Source: Omphalotus guepiniiformis (taxonomy: Eukaryota; Basidiomycota; Agaricomycetes; Agaricales; Omphalotaceae). From it: DNA of 64,000 bases. Below, in pieces: positions 34,504 through 45,499 of this stretch. The notes beneath the pieces are model-generated. The model had not been told where the DNA came from and ran no database searches. It saw only the letters and a list, made by a program, of their open reading frames with translations. The position numbers were made by a program, and so were the translations under genes. Every line of letters begins with the position of its first letter. Position 1 is the first letter of the stretch. Location: contig JAQOOI010000032.1 in NCBI GenBank assembly GCA_028554645.1, forward strand, positions 1-64,000, in the 5' to 3' direction.

Positions 34504-37500
34504 ATGCCTTCATGTCCACACTGTCACAAAGACTTCCATCCCAAAGGCTTTAATAGACATGAGAAGGCCTGTAAAGCTAGGCTCAGTCAACAACAATATG
34601 ATTCTCACTTTGAGGAGCAATATATGTCTAGGACAGGTACAGATATTTTGATTTGACCTAAACAATTTCTAAGTACATCAATAATTAGAATCAGACACTC
34701 CTATTAGTTCTATAGCTTCAAGCACCCTAACCAATAATATGGTTATGGATTTAATTCTCAAGAATTTTATATTTGTTGAGTATCTCAATAGTTATGGATC
34801 TACCTCAAAGTTCAGAACTTGGTGTGTGACTCATTCTACTATTCTATATTAAGCTGACATTCAAATTAGATACAGATACTGGGACTATACTTGTGTCTGC
34901 TTCCCAAGAAGATTCAGCACCAGAATTAGATGACATCCGCACCTACTATCATCCAAACTCTGGCAAGCCAACCACAACAGATCATTTTCATGACTACACA
35001 ACAAACTCTGATACTCCACCTACTCCACCTGCAAGTTCTGAGCCATGGAAACCATTCAAGTCAAGGATTGATTTTGAAGTTGCACAATTTGCACTTGAGG
35101 CAGCTTTAAATGAAAATAGGACAGATCAGCTTCTCAAACTTCTAAAAAAGAGTTCAGAGGGTGAGATAACAAGCTTCCTCAAGCATAAGGACATTGTAGC
35201 AGCTTGGGAAGATGTGTCAAAGAATGCCACATCAGTATGTGATATTTTTTATAGTCAATGGAAAAATGCTGAATATCTAATATAGTTCACACACTCAACA
35301 ATTGAAGTACCATACACTGACCGTTCTGGTACAGTCATTGAAAACTTTGATGTATATCACCGATCACTATGGAACTGGGCAATGGATCTGTTACGAGATC
35401 CAAATCTTCAGTCAAGTTTTGAGTGGGATGCAAGACAGCTCTTCAAGTACAATGGTACTCAATTTGTCCGGTTCTTTCATGAACCCTGGACTGGAAATAG
35501 ATGGTGGGAAATTCAGGTAAAGATTTACATTGATCTCTAAAATATAACATAGCTAACATAGCTTTAGTCAAAGCTTGAAGACCCTAATGGAAAGCCACTT
35601 TTCTTCATTTTATATGCAGACAAAACCAAATTATCATCTTTTGGCACTGAGAAAGGCTATCCTGTCATGGCTCGTATTGCCAATCTTCCTGTAGGGATGA
35701 GAAATGGAGATGGAATTGGAGGTGGTAGGGTTGTTGGCTGGTTGCCTGTGGTATAGCTTATTCTGCATCACTTTGAATGTAATTTCAATTCTCTAATCAG
35801 GTATCTGAGACTGAAGAAAGAAAAGGCAAAGCAGCATTCACAAAGTTCAAACGTGTTGTGTGGCATGAATCTTTCAAAGAGTTACTTCAATCAGTTGAAA
35901 AGTATGCAAAGACAGGTATATGGATACAGCTTTTCAAAGGGCAACAATTACATCTGTATCCATGTATCTTAATCTTGTCAGCTGATTATGAAGAACAGTA
36001 TGCTTTCTATCTTCTATTTTAAAATACTGAAGAACTTATAAATCTCTAGGACAGTAATGACATTAACAAGGGGAACAAATAGCAAAGCACCTTGTCCTGT
36101 GTGCATAATACCTTCAGAACACCTACTTGATCTTGGTCACAGTGATCCACTTCGTACTACTCAATCAATGCAGTCTATTTTTAACACACATGATGAAGAA
36201 AAACTAAAGGAAGTAGGTCTTCGAGACATTGAAGTAAGACTTTCTATTTATCTCTTTTATCTACTTATACACTAAAATAAAACCTAGAATGTCTTTTGGA
36301 GACTTGGAGACAATTCTGATCCCTACTTAGCTACATCATGGGATCGTCTACATGCATATTCATTAGGTTTATTTGGAAACCATTTATGGGGAGCTGCTCA
36401 GGATTATATCAAGAACAAACCTAAACATGTAGCAGGCCTAGTAGATAAGCAGTATGTTTTTTCATCACTAGTTCAATAGTACTGACTTATAGCTGGGCTA
36501 GAATCTCTGAACTTCCAAGATGGGCCAATCTGAACCACTTTGAAAATGTGGTTGGTGTTCATTTTGCTGATGCCACAAAATTTGAGGACATTGCAAAGGT
36601 GTGTTGGAAATACTAATTAATCTAACAAGATAGTATAATCATAATTGATAGCAAATTGTATATGCATTGCATAATGTCTTTGATAAGACAACAGACCCTG
36701 CAGGATACTGTCTATTGAAGTGCTTGCAGAGCTTCAAGGAACTTGATATGTTTGCACAACTAACTGTGCATACAGAATCAACCCTTGCTCAAGGAAGGCA
36801 GGAGTTGTTAGTGTTCCAGCAGCTGATGAGAGTAAGTGATATTTCAAGATTGTATATTTAATATACTAAGAACTTTATCCAGGAATATATTGATGCTGAT
36901 GCTGAAGAAAATCCAGACTCAGATAGAAAGAATTGGAGTTTCCCAAAGATGCATACCCAGAAGCATCTCTTTGATGATATTGAAGCAAAGGGAGTTACAA
37001 GAAACTTTGGAACCAAAATCAATGAAAGTATGCATGGACCACTCAAAAAATCCTATCAACTGCGCACAAACTTCAAGAATGTAGCACCTCAGGTAAGATT
37101 TCATGTCTAAACCCTATTTTCTTTCTCAATTCTATGGCCATCAGATACTACATGTGGATCATTGCTCCTACATTGCAGCATGGATTCAATATGAGATTGA
37201 CTATCTTGATACTTGGAATTCTGATCTGCAACACAAAAACTCAAAGTCTGATATACAACATGTTTCTATGGGTGGAGAAAGCAGCTTTAAACATACTTTC
37301 AAGGATCTGGAGTTGCAGGCTGGACAAGATTTAGCATTTGAGCGATTCCGATTGCGATTAGCTGGATTTTTGAATACACTTCTACCAGCATCTGGACAAG
37401 GTCTACCTGATGGTAAACCAGTGGTCCTCCATCCGGAAGATACTGTATGTGATTCATTTTTCACTTACTCTCTAAATAACAAAGCTATTTGAATACAGAT

Positions 37501-37957
37501 TATTGAGTGGCGCTATCTCAAAGTCAACTATGAATCAGTAGAGGATTGGAAGATGAAGACTGATCTTCTGCGATGCAGTCCAAGTTTCTACAATCATCCC
37601 CGTTATGACTGTATTCTTGTCAGACATGATGAGGAAACATACTTCTTTGCACGTCTCATATTCCTTTTTGAATGCAAAGTTGGAGACACCATCTATCCAC
37701 TTGCACTCATTCATCCATATGATGAGCCACTACGAGGTTCCATCAATGGTCAACGGGACACCGATCTCCGTCTATATCGAGTTCGGGCTAGGTCACGCAC
37801 TAGGTCTGTATTCATATCTGTCAATTCCATTGTCCGTGGATCACTACTTGCAAAGGACTATGGTTCAGATCTATCAGAAGGACAGGATTATTTAGTAATG
37901 GATTCTATTGATAGTGATATGTTCTTAAGAATGAAATCTCTGAATTATATTCACTGA
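34504..37957 (+). CDS. Plavaka-type (CACTA-like) DDE transposase
   Basis: Thirteen exons separated by introns of about 40-70 bp (first one 233 bp, 34637-34869) join in phase with no stop. The N-terminus is a zinc-finger-like CPHCHKDFHPKGFNRHEKAC. The body follows the Plavaka pattern: FKSRIDFEVAQFALEAALNE, FDVYHRSLWNWAMDLLRD, RFFHEPWTGNRWWEIQ, FILYADKTKLSSFGTEKGYP (first acidic residue), VGWLPVV, APCPVCIIPSEHLLDLGHSD (CPxC block), SWDRLHAYSLGLFGNHLW (second acidic residue region), SFPKMHTQKHLFDDIEAKG and TKINESMHGPLKKSYQLRTN (the E). The C-terminal ~250 residues hold EWRYLKVNYESVEDW and a chromo-like block. The conserved acidic residues are kept and the gene is intact, so it may still be active or be domesticated. 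CG dinucleotides are almost absent until about 37330, then become normal. Confidence 0.87.
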
Positions 37958-38244
37958 TTATCTGTACATATGTCATGTTATTTCTAGCTTTGACCTTTGT
38001 ATCTGGATAATATGTCTTGAATAAAATCTAGTCTCACATTCCAGCCTTTATTTATATGTATCAGAATATCTATAGCCCAGTACATCTAGCTCCCTTCAAA
38101 TTATGGGTTTGGTACAATTTCTTCCTCTGGAGCCTCTCCGAGTTTAACTAGCATCTCGGATATGCCATAATTGTTTGTAGTTAACACCAATAAATATACA
38201 CTGTACCACAAACACTATTCCTGACCATTGTCTCCTTGTCAAAC
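37958..38244. other. Short spacer between the two genes of the transposon block
   Basis: 287 bp between same-strand genes; an AATAAA-type motif (TGAATAAAATC) lies about 60 bp after the transposase stop and could be its polyadenylation signal. Confidence 0.5.
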
Positions 38245-40113
38245 ATGTCAACTGAAGACACTGCACAAGAAGTCCCACTGCTCTCTAATTCACAGGTGTT
38301 AGAAGTGATTCTATGCTTTATTTCTGGTTAAATATCAATACTTATTCTGTGTTTCAGCTTTTGAGCAAGCTTACCATATCACAGAAAAATACTGAAGATA
38401 CCCAGCGTGCACTCAAAGAATCACAGCTTGCGCTTTCGAGGATGGAAGAGGATATGCGAAAGTTAATTCTTACCCGTGAGGGGCCTGATATATCCAATAC
38501 AACTACTCCCGAATCAATGAGTGGCACAAGAGGAGTATCAGCCACTACTTCAAACGACGAACTTGTTGGATCTCAAAAGGAGTCAGCGCTGAAAGCCGGC
38601 AAGAAGTTCACAGTAATGGCGGAAGTATGGGTCTTACCAGAACAATGGTCAAGACTTGCGGGAAAGACGAAGCCTAGTATCAACACGTTAGACGTCAGTC
38701 GTTACGAGTCAGAGCAGTCAATGGAGGATGGGATGCTTGTTGAACTCTTTGATTGCCTACCTCGGGAATGCCATTCCCTCGTTGAAGGCAAGTATGGGAA
38801 ATTTATAAAAATGGTATGTGCCGGTCTCTGCGTGACTGTTAGCTCTTCATCCAATACTGTCAATAGCTGCGAGAGGCAATGGATCAAGGTCGCCAAAATG
38901 CAGTCACTAGGGTAAAGTCTTGCGCATCGAGGCTATTCTCCGACATTCCTGTAGACTTGCTTAGACTTGCTCCTGATGCAAAGCAGAAGGCCATCGAACT
39001 GCGCACACTGTTGGGATATGACGAGGGAAAGAGGAAGTACGACAACTTTCCGCCTATCCTTTATCCTAATGCTCGCAAGTCTGCTCCTAAGATCTTCCGA
39101 AACAAAGCACTTGTCAAGGTGCGTGTCATCTCCAGTCCCATGGTGCTTACTCACTAATGATTATTCTTCAGATTCTCCAAGTTGTCTTGTATGGCGCGTC
39201 GTCCCTGGATCCCCCCGATTCAACAAAAAGAAAAACCAAACATACACTAGCAGAGCTTTGGGGTGTTACCGAAGTCACTCCAGGTTCCATTGCTTTTGCG
39301 TCAATCCTCGTACGTTCAACACGGCTGAAATTGTAACATATGATACTAACACTAGACTATATATGTTTTACATAGGCGATCTTCATCCTTTCTCCTGACA
39401 GAGAATTCTCGCGAAAGGGAAAGGAATCAAATATCGAGTATGCAAATCTGTTTCGAAAGTATAAAGAGATCATTATTACAAAATACAACTCGATAAACAT
39501 GCAGCAAACACTCGCCTTCTTCAACGACACCATCTTTTCGAGTGCAAGCGAACGGACGAAAGCCACGGGCTTCAATCTTAATCCACGCGAGAGCGACAAC
39601 GAATTCGAGGACGCACTTGCAGCGCTTGATGAGGTTGATTCTAGTGATAGTGAGCCTGTGGTGATAAATGAGGTCGTGGTGGCAGCAAGCGAAAACATTG
39701 CACCAATCAGTGTTGGCCATTTCGAGGAACTCGAACGAGTCGAACGAGGTACTGCAGTCACATCTCATTCCAGGGCCAGTCTCCGAAGTGCAGCTGAAGA
39801 GAAGTCGACGGACGATTTGTTGAATGAGACAATGAACGGGATGACGAACGAGACGACGAATGAGACGATGAATGAGGCTGGTGAAACAGGGCGTGGCCGT
39901 GGTCGTGCTCGCGGTGCTCGTGGTGCTCGTGGTGCTCGTGGTGCTCGCGGTCGTGCTCGAGGCAATAGTGCAAGGGGAGGTCAAGGCAAAGCGAAGCCTG
40001 CTCCAACGCGCGCCAGTAGCCGCAAGAAAGCCAGTGCCGTGGCCGAATTGGAGGCAGATGATATGGAGGAAATGGAAGATGAGGCTGATGCAGATGGTGT
40101 GATTGTGGACTAG
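38245..40113 (+). CDS. Transposon-associated protein with RGA-rich tail, unknown function
   Basis: Five exons in phase (38245-38295, 38359-38813, about 38868-39117, about 39172-39308, about 39376-40113). An N-terminal coiled segment (SQKNTEDTQRALKESQLALS) precedes a conserved middle domain: LPRECHSLVEGKYGKFIKM, then LRTLLGYDEGKRKYDNFPPI, YGASSLDPP and TLAELWGVTEVTPGSIAFAS, ILSPDREFSRKGKESNIEYA. I recognise this middle part as a pattern seen in many uncharacterised Agaricomycete proteins, often near transposons (perhaps the DUF6698 group, not certain). The tail has Asn-Glu-Thr repeats, about 25 residues of GRGRGRARGARG type, a basic stretch and an acidic end, which suits nucleic-acid binding. 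Its CG content is normal, unlike the transposase 5' of it. Spacing and strand suggest it is the element's second gene, but it could be an independent gene. Confidence 0.6.
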
Positions 40114-42651
40114 CGCACCTTCGATGTGTAGTACCTATCTATCGAAATTCACAGTCGTCGTTTGTATCCGTTCAATCGCTGTCGTTTGAATTCATTTGAT
40201 TGCCAGGCTTGCGGCTCAACCTACATGATCCAAGGTCAAGTCTCTTTGTTTCCAGCATTAAAAATGACACACCTACAGCAAGTCAAACAATTTGACCGCA
40301 ACGTCTCGGACCATCGAAATCTGGAATGCCAAAGCCAATCGAGGTGCCCATCAACGACCCTTTCTTCCACGCGCTCACGTTCATCGTTAACGCGTTAACG
40401 TTTGACGTTCAACCTTCATCGCTGCCCGCATTCTAGCACCTCATTGACTTGGAATACACAATTTCCACCTCACCAATGGCACCACTCTCAAAATTTGCTC
40501 AGCCAGAACGAATTGGATACGACGTTGACACCGGGAGATACATTCAGAGGGTGAGAGGTCGACTACAGCGGAGTACATGATTCAGAAGTTTGTGTCGAGG
40601 CCTAGAGCTCACGCAAGTGAGTTTCGCCGTGCAGGAATTTGGATGATGAGACGGAAGAAGGCGTCTTCTGAATTGCCGTCTGAGCTTCCTTGGTACGCAG
40701 TGACAAAATTCTCCCCGTTACTCCCACTAATATCTCTCCGAATCAGATGAGGAAGGGATGGAAGTGGGCGGCGTCGACTCGTCTGTCCAAGAACTCCGAG
40801 ACTGAAGCCATATCAACCTCCTGGTTCAACGGAGCCCCAGTGGTGGAATCTATGCCCTAGCGACTTTTCGACATGTTCCGGCATCCAAACGAGTTGGCTT
40901 CGCGGTGTATTCAACACACTCCTCAGGCGCTCCAACAGCAAGGCTTCAACTTCACCGTCAGGAGCGGATTGCGTCGTGCGTCGTGCGTCCTACAGTTCAA
41001 TTCACAATTTAGCAACGATGCTTACGTTCATTTAAGGATTACCAGGCTTCATCCCAAATGCCAAATGGCTCTCACTCGAGTTCGGAATCTCCACGGGCGA
41101 GCTTGAAGTCTAGTCCCCCTGCAAAGACTGTTACGAAGTCATCCGCCATTGCGAAGACCACAAAGGCAGTTGCGACCAATACGAAGATTCAAGTGAAGCC
41201 TACTGTCACTGCGAAGACCACGAAGGCAGTTGCTACCATAGCGAAGGTTACCGTGAAGCCTACTGTCTCTGCGAAGATTACGAAGCCTTCCGCCGGTGTA
41301 CACTCTAAGTAGGACGAGGCTCATCTGCATCTATCTTCCTTAATTGACAATACCAGTCTCACTAGAACGCGTCCCACCGCTCAACACACCACTGGAAGGG
41401 ATCAAACTGGAACCCTGAGCCGGACCCTGTCTCCCTACTTGTCTCGCTGCCTACATTTTTCTCGTCACTATTCTCTTCAGAAGGTTGGTATCCGCTGCCA
41501 CTACCAGTGCCGCTTCTTCCGCTGGACGAGAAACTTCTCGAGCTACAAGTCGATCAGCAACGCGTCGCTGTCCGTCACCTTCGATGACACACAGACATGC
41601 TGGTCATTCGTTGGATCTTTCAGGTATGGGTGTGAGCACGAGGACGAACCAACAACTTATTTCCTGGATTCCTTACCGCCGGATAGCATTAAGACCTTCC
41701 CATCGAGCTCTAGAGTCAGCTGAGAACCTTCCACATCTCGACCTCGACCTTTCTTTTGGGCGAACAACGTCATCGTGTGGCAAAGCACGAACCAAGGTTG
41801 GATGCAAACTTAGAGTGCGGAGACAGTCTGGCCTCAAGCCCATCCTCCGACTCTCGTTGTATTGACCAGTGTATCTATGTATTACACCACGCGCCGTCCC
41901 TTTCGCTATGCATTGCATGTTTACGGAGAAAGATGAAAGAGAGTGAGGAAGTCGAGCACATTGGTGAGGGAGTCGCGCAGAGTCTAGTATAATGAACCGC
42001 TTCCCATATATATATATACACCTGTAGACTAGTGGTAAAGTATACCCTCGGTAACAATTAGTAATATTCGTAGTACGATAGTTCGAATCCCAATAGTAGT
42101 AAAATTTTCAAATACACACATCCTTTGATTACGTAAGCACATTAACGCGGACTCAGTAATATATATAACATGAACTAATAAAGGATAAGAAATAAGAATA
42201 TAAAGCAAGTGAGCAATACAAGTTGAATAATAGTAGTTACTAAGTAATTCAATATAGCCGCGAACGGATACCTTTTTCTCATTCGGCCGGGGCCTTAAAA
42301 TATGCGACATATATGACACATATATGGAACCATATATTGCTCCATATTTACCATAATATATATCACCAAATATCCTGCCATATATGGTTACCATATATGA
42401 CACCATATTTTCCCGATCTTTATTCCTGTATGGCCAAAAATGCCGGTGCCGAGCAATACGGCCAAATAATTGAATATATAGCCATATTTGCTCGTGCCGG
42501 GATCTCCGACATGAGTGTCTCAACGTGTTTACTGCGGTTCTCACGGGCCGATCGCTCCAACGGATCGTCCCCCCTTGCCTCGCGCAAGTCGCGCCAAAGC
42601 TCTGTTCATTCAGCAAGCCTCGCTCATCCTCGACGAGCTATACTGCTCGAA
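40114..42651. other. Intergenic with remnants of a small gene
   Basis: An ATG at about 40485 opens APLSKFAQPERIGYDVDTGR, a start I associate with small uncharacterised Agaricomycete proteins, but downstream frames (40550-40860) are broken and no full protein can be built; probably a remnant. At 41115-41285 about 66 bp is repeated twice or more, encoding Lys-Thr-rich TAKTTKAVAT units in an 84-codon frame (41058-41312). From 42300 to 42420 the DNA is a mesh of CATATATGG-like motifs, a strongly AT-rich region 5' of the RING gene. Confidence 0.4.
42024..42100 (+). other. Pol III-like A and B boxes (degenerate tRNA or SINE head)
   Basis: TAGACTAGTGGTAAAGTATA at 42026-42045 resembles a tRNA A box/D arm, and AGTTCGAATCC (about 42079-42089) resembles the B box, at tRNA-like spacing. 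The T-stem and acceptor stem do not pair properly, so it is not a working tRNA. A tRNA-derived SINE head or tRNA relic is possible. Confidence 0.35.
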
Positions 42652-45499
42652 ATGTCTCCTCAAAGGATTGCGGACGCAGCTAATATCGCTCCATACCTTA
42701 CTCATACCCTTAGCCATCATGGTCAAATAACTTTGATACCACCTGACAATGCTGGAAGAGTACGTCAGGTTAAATCGAAGAAACCCAAGGTTTTGAAGCA
42801 GGAAACGAGAAAGCAGGAGGATGGAGGGTTGAGGTTTAATACTGGACCGAAAATGATTCGGTTGCCTCAGCCTAGTTCTTTGAGGAATAATGATAGGAGC
42901 GTTAGGAATACGTCGTCTAGACGGCCTAATCAACCGACTAGAGACGAGGAGTATGCTGATGGTGTGTGTTTTTTTGATGTATCACAGTGTCACTGTGATA
43001 AGGCTGATGCTTGGTTGGATAGACATACCTGATTATCCTCCTCCTACTTTCTGGGAAGCCATATCGACTCCAGCGATGTCTGTGTGTCCTAGTACTTCGA
43101 CTCTACCTCTCCTTCAAAACGGACATTCTGTCTCAAGAGAATCATCGAACCCTCATCCATCTACGCATTCACCCTCCCATCCTCCGACGAACGAAGTACG
43201 ATCTCCCGATGTTAGCTCTGACAGTGACTCTGATGGATCTCTCGAGGTAGTCGAGAGAGAACCGGAGGAGATCTCAATTCAGAGATCTCAGATATCAGAC
43301 TCGTTTTCCAATTCAGAGGTACAACGAGGACGTAGTCCAAATCGAGAAGTTGTCGACCTTGATTCTTCTGAGAATGGTGACGGGCCTCCGACCCCCGCTA
43401 CTTTTACTCCTACCAAACGACGATACATGTCATTATCCCCTTTAAGAACTCTATTCCCTCATAGAAATCTAGGTCTGGGTACGCATGAGCGGGCACTTTC
43501 TGCTCACCCATCATCACCTTATTCGCTTTCGCGAAATTCTTCATCTTTTTTCCGAAGCACTACTTCTCTATCTACGAATTCTTTCTTTCGATTTCCTTTA
43601 TCGAGTCCTTCGTGCACTTCTTTAGCGAAGCCACCTAGGAAGGGGTTTTCGAAGGGGAAAGAGAGGACGTTTGAGGCTCTGGAATCATGGGAAGTTGTTG
43701 AGAGTGATAATCCCACAAGTCATAGTTTGATGTCAGCCGTTGAATCTATGACTAGCCCGCCCACTCCTGATTCCGGTACTCCTTCGCCTACTGTTATTCC
43801 GGTGCCAGCGAATGAACCTATGCCTCTACCTCCTCTCACGGACAAGAAACAACCCATCCCTGTGGTTAAAAAGCCCGCTCGACAACGGCCTGCTCCGTCA
43901 ACACAAACACAGCAGACGGGAGTCGCGACACCTCAGTCTAATGCAGGACCACCACCTATCGTGGCTGTTAGGACTAGGAATGTTGTGCCTCCGCCGCTTC
44001 CGCAGGTGACACCGAGTCCGGCTTTACCGATTGATACCAGGCAGACGAGTAATTCGAACTTTATACGGAGTGCACCGAATGAACTGAATTTGGCAATAAA
44101 TACACCACTACCTCCTACTCCGACCGATAAGAAATCAGATTCCTGGCATCCTTCCCCGGGCTATTCACATGGTACCACGAGGAGCTCAGAAAACTCTTGG
44201 TCGTACCCGGGTTCTACTCATACGCAAGATGAAATTAGTGCGCCGCTGCTCAGGAATGCACCGGCAAGCACGATGGAAAAACCTAGTCCGAGTCCATTGC
44301 AACTCCCATTTCCTGCTTCGCCTTCTTTATCGTATTCTAGTGGAGATTCGAGTTCTACTACGCAAACGCCTTTGCATACACCTTCGCGACGTCATTATGC
44401 TGGAAGACCTTTGCCTCACCCGCCGCTTCCTTCACCGGAACCTTTGCGTGGTGTTATTGATTCTACTTATGCTCCTAATGGTGATGTGAGCCTTGATTTT
44501 GGTGGGACACAAGCTTGTCCTGAGGGGTTGTTGATTGACTTTGATGAATCGACCCCTTTATCGACTCACCCGACTTTCGTTTCTGCGAGGAGCTCGGTAG
44601 CTTCGGTAGCTTCGGTTGCTTCTACGCAAACGGTGCTTGCACGAGGACGAGCTGATAATGACTTTAACTCGTCGGTGAATAATTCGCATGTGGGATTAGA
44701 CTCCGCCTCCGAGTTCGAGCGCAGCCCGAGTCTTACGGCTATGACACCTACCTCTGCGGATCATCATGCTCATACTTTGGCTGGAACTAGATCGACGAAT
44801 AGTCCGCAGGGTGTTCAACGAGGCGTTACAAGCTCAATGAACTCGTTGTCGTTCTTCTCCTCACCCACTGCGGTCCCGAATGCAGGCTCTGTACGAGACG
44901 TCGATCAAGTTTCTTCCCATCAGGGTAGTACGACATCGTCTGGTAGATCGGATGAAACTCGTGGAGTGTACTCTGATGTCACGGATTTGGATCTTCTGGT
45001 TTCGAGAATGAATGATGTCGATCTTCGAGATGGATCCAATTACGATGTGAGTTTATGCCATAATGCCCTCTCCCCCACAGAGTCCTAGTCAGGAGTTGAT
45101 CGACGTTTTCAGACTCTTTTACTCGTGTCAGATTTTCTCGGACCAGGCCATACATCGCAGTCGACAACTACGTCTAGGGCTGACGTACTAACAACAACAA
45201 CGACGTCTGAGCATCCTAGATCGCCCCTCTTGGGACCCGTCTTCCTTGATCGTCGAAGAGTGACTAAAGAAGGAAAAGTAAAAGTGAAGCTTTCGTTGTT
45301 GGATGTTTCTGTGGATAAATGTGGGATATGCTTGATGCAGTTTAAGGAGAAGGATTTGGGTGCTATGAGTGCTGTTTGTAGGCATACTTTTCATGAAGGG
45401 TGTTTGAGGAGGTGGTTGGATCATGGGAGAGCGAAGACCTGTCCTCAGTGTAGGATGCCTCTTGGGCAGTTTAGTAAGGATGTGATGGTTGTGGGTTGA
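42652..45499 (+). CDS. RING-H2 finger protein, probable E3 ubiquitin ligase
   Basis: Three exons (42652-42961, 43023-45046, 45113-45499) join in phase to 906 residues. The first 100 residues are basic; residues ~108-120 hold DIPDYPPPTFWEA, a PPxY-like proline motif. The next ~650 residues are serine/proline-rich and disordered, with SP/TP sites. The C-terminus is a RING-H2 domain, CGICLMQF, VCRHTFHEGCLRRWL, CPQCRMPL (C-X2-C-X15-C-X-H-X2-H-X2-C-X14-C-X2-C). The usual role is recruiting an E2 enzyme to ubiquitinate partners bound by the disordered region. No membrane segment is seen. Intron 1 contains a 21 bp palindrome. A longer upstream frame in another register exists before 43023 but does not fit the splice. 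Confidence 0.88.
42980..43000. repeat. 21 bp palindrome within RING-gene intron 1
   Basis: TATCACAGTG and CACTGTGATA are perfect inverted arms around a single central T. The palindrome fills one third of a 61 bp intron, near the branch-point region. Confidence 0.85.

Noticed and set aside
39427..40006. Antisense frames rich in His-Glu or Ser-Thr repeats
   Set aside because: Shadows of the RGA-coding repeat of the 38245-40113 gene.
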